Assembly: GCA_002733135.1 (NCBI GenBank)
Contig: NVUJ01000006.1
Location: 54,717-118,716, forward strand
Origin: Cycloclasticus sp.
Lineage (GTDB): Bacteria; Pseudomonadota; Gammaproteobacteria; Methylococcales; Cycloclasticaceae
Reading direction: 5' to 3'
DNA: 64,000 bases
Of this stretch, positions 59,537-64,000 are shown piece after piece. The stretch's first letter is position 1; the number at the start of each line of letters is the position of its first letter. Under the pieces are notes generated by a model. It was not told the DNA's origin. It ran no database searches and was given only the letters and a program-made list of their open reading frames with translations. Both the position numbers and the translations under genes were made by a program.

Positions 59537-61633
59537 TTAATTAAATGATTTTCTAAGCTCAACAAATAAACCTCTACCAGCTAAAGGTAAATCGTTAGGG
59601 ATTGATACCGGCGAGATTGGTGAGGCGGGGCCTTCTGAAGGCTCTCTGGTATCTTCATCAAATAAATTCCTTGCCGACACTGCAAACTCAAATCCTGGTG
59701 CAAACTCGCGCGCTCGAAGCGTCAAATTTACCACGGTGTAGTCATCTATTTCAGGGCGTAAATCAATAGAGGTGCGTTTTCTATCTCGCACGTGATTTAT
59801 TTGAGAGTTTACTGACCAAATAGGTGTTAATTCATAATTGGTGCGCAGATATAATTGTTGTGTTGGTGCATTTGCAACATCACTGTGGCTATCTTTGTCT
59901 TCAGATGATTGATATGCGTAATTACCATAAAAAGAAAGTTTTTTAGTGGCTTTCCAGTTGGCTTCGAGCTCAACGCCATGCCCCGTTTGTTTGCCAGTAT
60001 TTTCCGCTGTGGTCGGGTTAAAACGGATAATATCAGCCATTTTGTAATAGAACACATTAAAACCAATTTTTAAATCATCTGTTGCGGTGTAATCAAAAGC
60101 TATTTCATACGTATCTATGGTTTCTGGGTCTAAATCTGGGTTACCAAGCGCTACGGGGTTATTAATATTAAATTGTTCAGCGAAAGAGGGTGCGCGAAAT
60201 GAGCGACCGTACAGCAATTTGCTGGTTAAACGATAACTTGTTTGCCACACCAACGCTAGGCGAGGGTTGAATGTGTTACCAAAGTCTGAGTAGTGGTCAT
60301 AACGTAAGCCCGCGGTCAAGGTCCAATCGGGTGCGAAGTCCCATGCGTCTTGTACAAACCCATAATAAATTTTACGCGTTTTTTCTTGGTTGAATGGCAT
60401 GGTATTTGTTACATCTTCAACACTGCCTTTAGGTATTAACACAGGCCCAAACATTGTCAATATAGTGTCAAAGTTTTTCTTTTCTTCAATCTTGTATTGA
60501 TCTTGATGATGGAATCCGCCACCAATTCTAAGGTCATGGTTTTGAAAACCTGTGTAAAAAGCGGATAAGTCAATGCGATTATGGCGCTCGTATACGTCGG
60601 GTTCACCAATAACACCATCTGGAAAAACACCCGCCCCTGCAAAGGCACCCGGCGGGAGCAAGACTAAATCTGTTTTAGTGACGGTATTAAAGAAGCTGTA
60701 CTGTGCCTTAAAATCCCAGTTCTCAGAAAAATTATTATTTAGGTAGGTAATGTCAGCATTATATCGATCTGCATCGGCTTCACCGGCGGGGTCTAATGCT
60801 TGAAATAGACCGGCGCCAGTTTCACCGTGTCGCCTTCCTTGATAACCCAAACGGATTTGCCAATTGTCTTTAGAAATATCAATTCGAGTATCTAATGATT
60901 GACGCCCCAAGTTCAAACTTCCAGGCGCTAAAGACGCAGATGTACCAAAACCGGTATCAAGAGCAGTTTGAAGATCCGCATCAATTTTTTCATGTTGACC
61001 ATGAGTATCAAGAACCTGAGCAGAAAAAGCCGTTTTCCAACCAGCGAGGGAGCCGCCATATTGTAACCAACCGCGATATTCGTCAAAACTCCCTGCGGAC
61101 GCGCCTATTTCAAAGCCATCAATTTCGGTCGAATTTTTAGTAATAATATTGATAGTGCCTGCAAACGCATCTGCGCCATAAAGGGCAGAGCCAGGGCCGC
61201 GAATCACCTCAATACGCGAAATATTCTCAACCGGCATGCCGCCCCATGCTTGAGAACGGTTACCCGTAAAAATATTAGTAATGGGAACGCCATTGATGAG
61301 CATGAGTACTTGTGGATTAAAACTAGATGTAATGCCACGTATTTGATAAATAGGGTTGTAGCCACCGGCATCATACGACACGTGCAAACCCGGCACCGTT
61401 TCTAAAACCTCATCGATATCGCGCGCACCCATCTGGCGAATCGTTTTAGCTGAAATAATGCTAGCTACTGCCGGGGCTTGAGATACCGTTTGTTTTCGTC
61501 CAGTGGCGATGTATAAAAACTCCTCTTCGCCATAGGCTTCAACTAAACTATTGCCGTTTTCTTCCAGTGCGTAAGCTGACGTATATATTGAACATACTAT
61601 TGTTAAAAGCAACCAAGCTTGACTCTTTTTCAT
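59537..61633 (-). CDS. TonB-dependent outer-membrane receptor
   Basis: 698 residues. Signal peptide 1-22; putative TonB box around EEFLYIATGRK (about 37-47); plug domain with APAVASIISAKTIRQMGARDIDEVLETVPG and IEVIRGPGSALYGADAFAGTINIITK; 22-strand barrel ending on Phe-Asn (LFVELRKSFN). The plug is of the BtuB/CirA-like type; the ligand (siderophore, cobalamin or other) cannot be told. No Fur box is obvious in the 59 bases upstream. It is the first gene of the receptor / binding protein / kinase set. Confidence 0.93.
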   Translation of the reverse strand: MKKSQAWLLLTIVCSIYTSAYALEENGNSLVEAYGEEEFLYIATGRKQTVSQAPAVASIISAKTIRQMGARDIDEVLETVPGLHVSYDAGGYNPIYQIRGITSSFNPQVLMLINGVPITNIFTGNRSQAWGGMPVENISRIEVIRGPGSALYGADAFAGTINIITKNSTEIDGFEIGASAGSFDEYRGWLQYGGSLAGWKTAFSAQVLDTHGQHEKIDADLQTALDTGFGTSASLAPGSLNLGRQSLDTRIDISKDNWQIRLGYQGRRHGETGAGLFQALDPAGEADADRYNADITYLNNNFSENWDFKAQYSFFNTVTKTDLVLLPPGAFAGAGVFPDGVIGEPDVYERHNRIDLSAFYTGFQNHDLRIGGGFHHQDQYKIEEKKNFDTILTMFGPVLIPKGSVEDVTNTMPFNQEKTRKIYYGFVQDAWDFAPDWTLTAGLRYDHYSDFGNTFNPRLALVWQTSYRLTSKLLYGRSFRAPSFAEQFNINNPVALGNPDLDPETIDTYEIAFDYTATDDLKIGFNVFYYKMADIIRFNPTTAENTGKQTGHGVELEANWKATKKLSFYGNYAYQSSEDKDSHSDVANAPTQQLYLRTNYELTPIWSVNSQINHVRDRKRTSIDLRPEIDDYTVVNLTLRAREFAPGFEFAVSARNLFDEDTREPSEGPASPISPVSIPNDLPLAGRGLFVELRKSFN

Positions 61634-61692
61634 ACAACCTCCTAAACATTTTTAATTTATGATTAGGTTAAGCGTAGTTGATTTTTCTTAAA

Positions 61693-62493
61693 TTACCAGT
61701 GTCTGAGGTCTTTTCCCGTGTAATTAAGACGATGACAGGTGAGTGGAAAGAAGGTGCCTTCTTTGTGATTAATTGCATCGATATGGCAAGGAATAATACC
61801 TGCAGAAAAAGCAAGCATAGTGGCGTAATAATATTCACGATAATTAAAATCTTGATCTGCCATCAAGGCGGCAGAAAGGCCGCTAGCATTTAAAATGAGT
61901 TTGTATCTACTCTTCGAAAGGAATTCGTCAATTCTAAAGGCTAATTGAACATGTGGTCCAGTGGCAAGCTCAAGATTTTTTGCTCTTTCCAGTAGGGGTG
62001 CTATGCGTTCGTCGTTGTCTATTAATGGTCGGCCGTAACCACCTATAGCCCGTTTATCTTTAAGGTCGTTAATAACGAAATCAGCAATGTCGTCATCATC
62101 CTTTATGGCTAATTTGGCGCGACGAATAAAATCTAAGGCAACAATATTGGCTTGATTACCAAAAATTTTAGCTTCGGAACAAGCAATAGCTGCTGACGTG
62201 GCTAAAATCCCAGTTGAACGCGCACTACCAGCAAGTGAAGCCACGCGATTATTCCAAAGCCTTGGTTCAGGGTAACTGACAGTTATGACTTGAATTGCCT
62301 CAAAGAGTTGAATTTGGGCATCACTAAATTCTCTTCCGGTTATGCCATACATAATTAATTTAAACCAGCTAGTATCTGACAGTTCATCAAATAAATCTTT
62401 TCCGCGGTACACAACTCGTTCACCATTGAATAAGGCTCCCATATCGGTTTGCCAGTTATCTTCGGCATTTATTAAAGTCTTTGGGCCTTTCAA
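61693..62493 (-). CDS. Citrate synthase/citryl-CoA lyase-like protein B, catalytic residues altered
   Basis: 266 residues. The start is TTG 62493, overlapping the previous stop by four bases (TTGA), with GGAG eight bases upstream. It aligns with the short citryl-CoA-lyase type of the citrate-synthase family: VVYRGKDLFDELSDTSW, then LWNNRVASLAGSARSTG. The family's first His (HGGA) reads KIFGNQAN (109-116), the second His (GxGHP) reads GGYGRP (Arg155), and the Asp (NVDG) reads LNASG (Ser204). It is therefore either a pseudoenzyme or an enzyme with other chemistry. It is the third gene of a coupled trio. Confidence 0.72.
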   Translation of the reverse strand: MKGPKTLINAEDNWQTDMGALFNGERVVYRGKDLFDELSDTSWFKLIMYGITGREFSDAQIQLFEAIQVITVSYPEPRLWNNRVASLAGSARSTGILATSAAIACSEAKIFGNQANIVALDFIRRAKLAIKDDDDIADFVINDLKDKRAIGGYGRPLIDNDERIAPLLERAKNLELATGPHVQLAFRIDEFLSKSRYKLILNASGLSAALMADQDFNYREYYYATMLAFSAGIIPCHIDAINHKEGTFFPLTCHRLNYTGKDLRHW

Positions 62494-63326
62494 GGTGCGT
62501 TCTCCGTTGAGTTTTTAATACTTGTAGCTCCTGGGTCATTGGTGAGTGTCAAACCATCACCAAAGAATGGGTATTTACGCCAACCCAGTTTTTTTTGTTC
62601 GAGCGAATGCACCGCCGCACCGGGAAGGCGAAGCAGTAAAAACAGCATTTCTGCCTGTTCATCGCTAAAGTTTAAATCTGTGAAAGCCGCTGCAATCACA
62701 CCGGTCATACCGACAGGGCAATCGGCATAATCTTCAAGTTGTTGGCGGTTTTTTAACAAGAAAGCTAATGCGCCATCTTGGTAGATGCTAACTAAATAAT
62801 TTAATGTGTGCATGACGGGCGTTGAACAACTTGCACCATATGGGTCAAAGCCGGGAGAGTGTTCACTTGCTGGCCACACCTCAACAGTCTGTTCATCCTC
62901 ATAGTCGGATAATTTTTGTTTCCACAGGGTTAAGTCAAACTCACATTGTTGCCACAATCGCATTACTTGGTACACTTCTCGTGCGCCGCCATTTTTGCCT
63001 GCACCCGGGGCTAGGGCGGCCATTAAACAAGATGCCGCTGTAGAACCACCAACACCACCATTCATAGCGCCTCGAACGCTTAAATCACGTGGGCCTGGGT
63101 TGGCGATAGCAATTGCTATGGACTCTAATAATTTGGCTTGCCAAGGTTGAGGTTTTTCTAATTTAAATAACAAGTAGATGTATTCTGGCCAAGATATTTT
63201 GCCTAATAAGTCGCCGTAAACGTCATAACCTGAGCAATAACAAGTTTTGGCTGCAAAAGGGTTGTCCGCTTCTTCGTCTTCAAACCAAATCTTGGTGGTG
63301 ATTTTTTCTTTTAGTTTTTCCGTCAT
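62490..63326 (-). CDS. Citrate synthase/citryl-CoA lyase-like protein A, catalytic residues altered
   Basis: 278 residues. Family features: GYDVYGDLLGKISWPEYIYLLF near the start, SVRGAMNGGVGGSTAASCLMAAL, and LLRLPGAAVHSLEQKKLGWRKYPFFG at the end. The first catalytic His position reads GAGKNGGARE (Lys111/Asn112), the second reads PGFDPYG (158-164), and the Asp position reads CPVGMTG (203-209), so none of the three is evident. Its start overlaps the TPP-enzyme stop by one base and its stop overlaps the next start by four. It probably forms a complex with protein B. Confidence 0.75.
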   Translation of the reverse strand: MTEKLKEKITTKIWFEDEEADNPFAAKTCYCSGYDVYGDLLGKISWPEYIYLLFKLEKPQPWQAKLLESIAIAIANPGPRDLSVRGAMNGGVGGSTAASCLMAALAPGAGKNGGAREVYQVMRLWQQCEFDLTLWKQKLSDYEDEQTVEVWPASEHSPGFDPYGASCSTPVMHTLNYLVSIYQDGALAFLLKNRQQLEDYADCPVGMTGVIAAAFTDLNFSDEQAEMLFLLLRLPGAAVHSLEQKKLGWRKYPFFGDGLTLTNDPGATSIKNSTENAP

Positions 63327-64000
63327 TATTTCATGCCCTTTAAGCGAGTTGCGATGGGAGGGATTTCTTTAGCATCAATTCTTATGTCTAGTAAAGTAGG
63401 GCCTTTTCGATTGCATATTTTGTTAGTATCTAATTTAAACAAATCGTCTGCGGTTTCTATGGTTTGGCTCATAATACCCATGGAAGATGCCATTAGGGCA
63501 TAACTTATATTCGGTAGTTTATTGGCAATATTGGCGGATTTATTCAATTGCTGCCCGTGTTTAACCATGCCTAAATGTTGATCATTCATTATTAAGAAAA
63601 TAACGTTAAGATTTTCTTGTAGCGCGACGGTAATTTCACTTCCAGACATCAAAAAGCCTCCATCGCCCACAATACAAACGACTGGGTCATTAGGGTGTGC
63701 TAGCGCAGTACCGATGGCGCTACCAACGGACCAACCCATAGAGCAAAATTCGGCACAAATTTGAATTAGTCCAGCGCCCTTGACGCGTCTATCATCCCCA
63801 ATTCTTTTTTCGGAACGCCGTTGGTTAAACCTTCTATCAAATGGATTTAAGTAATGGACAGTCCATGCAGCGTTGTTTCCTGCATCAGCAAGATAACGCG
63901 TGTTGGGCGGGAAAAGGCGAGTCAGTTGCGTCATTAAAAACTGCGGTTTTAATGGCGCTAGGATATTTCTCGCTTTACTCGGCTCATCTAACTCAAAATG
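63326..64000 (-). CDS. Thiamine-diphosphate-dependent enzyme, C-terminal part (5' end outside window)
   Basis: The frame stays open to base 64000, so the N-terminal domains lie beyond the window; an internal Met at 63934 is not the start. The visible 224 residues are the pyrophosphate-binding domain of acetolactate synthase/benzoylformate decarboxylase-like enzymes: ADAGNNAAWTVHYL, SMGWSVGSAIGTALAHPNDPVVC, the TPP motif GDGGFLMSGSEITVALQENLN...ND, and DQHLGMVKHGQ. It should decarboxylate a 2-oxo acid or cleave a 2-hydroxyacyl compound. It is translationally coupled to two citrate-synthase-like genes, which is not an acetolactate-synthase context. Confidence 0.82.
   Translation of the reverse strand, partial: HFELDEPSKARNILAPLKPQFLMTQLTRLFPPNTRYLADAGNNAAWTVHYLNPFDRRFNQRRSEKRIGDDRRVKGAGLIQICAEFCSMGWSVGSAIGTALAHPNDPVVCIVGDGGFLMSGSEITVALQENLNVIFLIMNDQHLGMVKHGQQLNKSANIANKLPNISYALMASSMGIMSQTIETADDLFKLDTNKICNRKGPTLLDIRIDAKEIPPIATRLKGMK

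Noticed and set aside
61634..61692. Fur box before the TonB receptor
   Set aside because: The 59-base gap shows no GATAATGATAATCATTATC-like sequence.
63326..63934. A complete small gene starting at Met 63934
   Set aside because: The frame continues without a stop to the window edge, and the TPP-domain needs its upstream part.

Overview
The window is one contiguous stretch of a gammaproteobacterial chromosome, AT-leaning (low-40s percent GC by eye, not counted). Evidence for the placement is the conserved order bamE/fur-recN-nadK-hrcA-grpE-dnaK-dnaJ-dapB-carAB-greA-yhbY/rlmE-ftsH-folP-glmM-tpiA-secG-tRNA-Leu(GAG), the xseB-ispA-dxs operon, parE-parC, and a tmRNA tag ANDDNYAIAA. FolE2, ATP-dependent PEP carboxykinase, an MDH of the 325-residue type and a rubrerythrin/Fe-S/DUF3501 set would fit a Thiotrichales/Piscirickettsiaceae-like marine bacterium such as Cycloclasticus or Methylophaga. 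That genus-level guess is inference only.

Layout. Bases 1-4302 are an accessory block: the 3' part of a Fic-family gene and a type I restriction-modification hsdM-hsdS pair. It abuts the 3' end of ssrA (tmRNA, minus strand), a classic island integration site. hsdS carries an in-frame insertion made of GC-rich palindromic repeats around a DUF559 endonuclease-like domain. Bases 4900-6551 hold two tandem paralogous membrane proteins of unknown function, apparently duplicated with a fragment of the ssrA 5' end. smpB follows, then an NSS-family transporter, ratA-rnfH, leuA with a long leader, two coupled PaaI-type thioesterases and bamE.

Bases 12.5-34.6 kb are the conserved housekeeping core. Its heat-shock control is readable in the DNA: a CIRCE operator in front of hrcA, and near-consensus sigma-32 promoters in front of dnaK and inside the rlmE-ftsH junction. 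An FAD/NAD oxidoreductase sits unexpectedly between dapB and carA.

Bases 34.6-54.0 kb contain a putative outer-membrane barrel, a DUF2818 protein and mdh. Convergent to these is the minus-strand run xseB-ispA-dxs-folE2-pckA. A rubrerythrin with a palindromic operator leads the Fe-S protein and DUF3501 gene. A GAF-PAS-GGDEF-EAL protein, parE-parC and class I fumarase follow.

Bases 54.0-64.0 kb, all on the minus strand, hold the two most interesting loci. One is an apparent signalling unit: TonB-dependent receptor, PF04392-type periplasmic binding protein, and a 1488-residue hybrid histidine kinase ending in GGDEF-EAL. The other is a tightly coupled trio: a TPP-dependent decarboxylase-like enzyme (cut by the window edge) followed by two small citrate-synthase/citryl-CoA-lyase-like proteins that both appear to lack the family's catalytic His/His/Asp residues.
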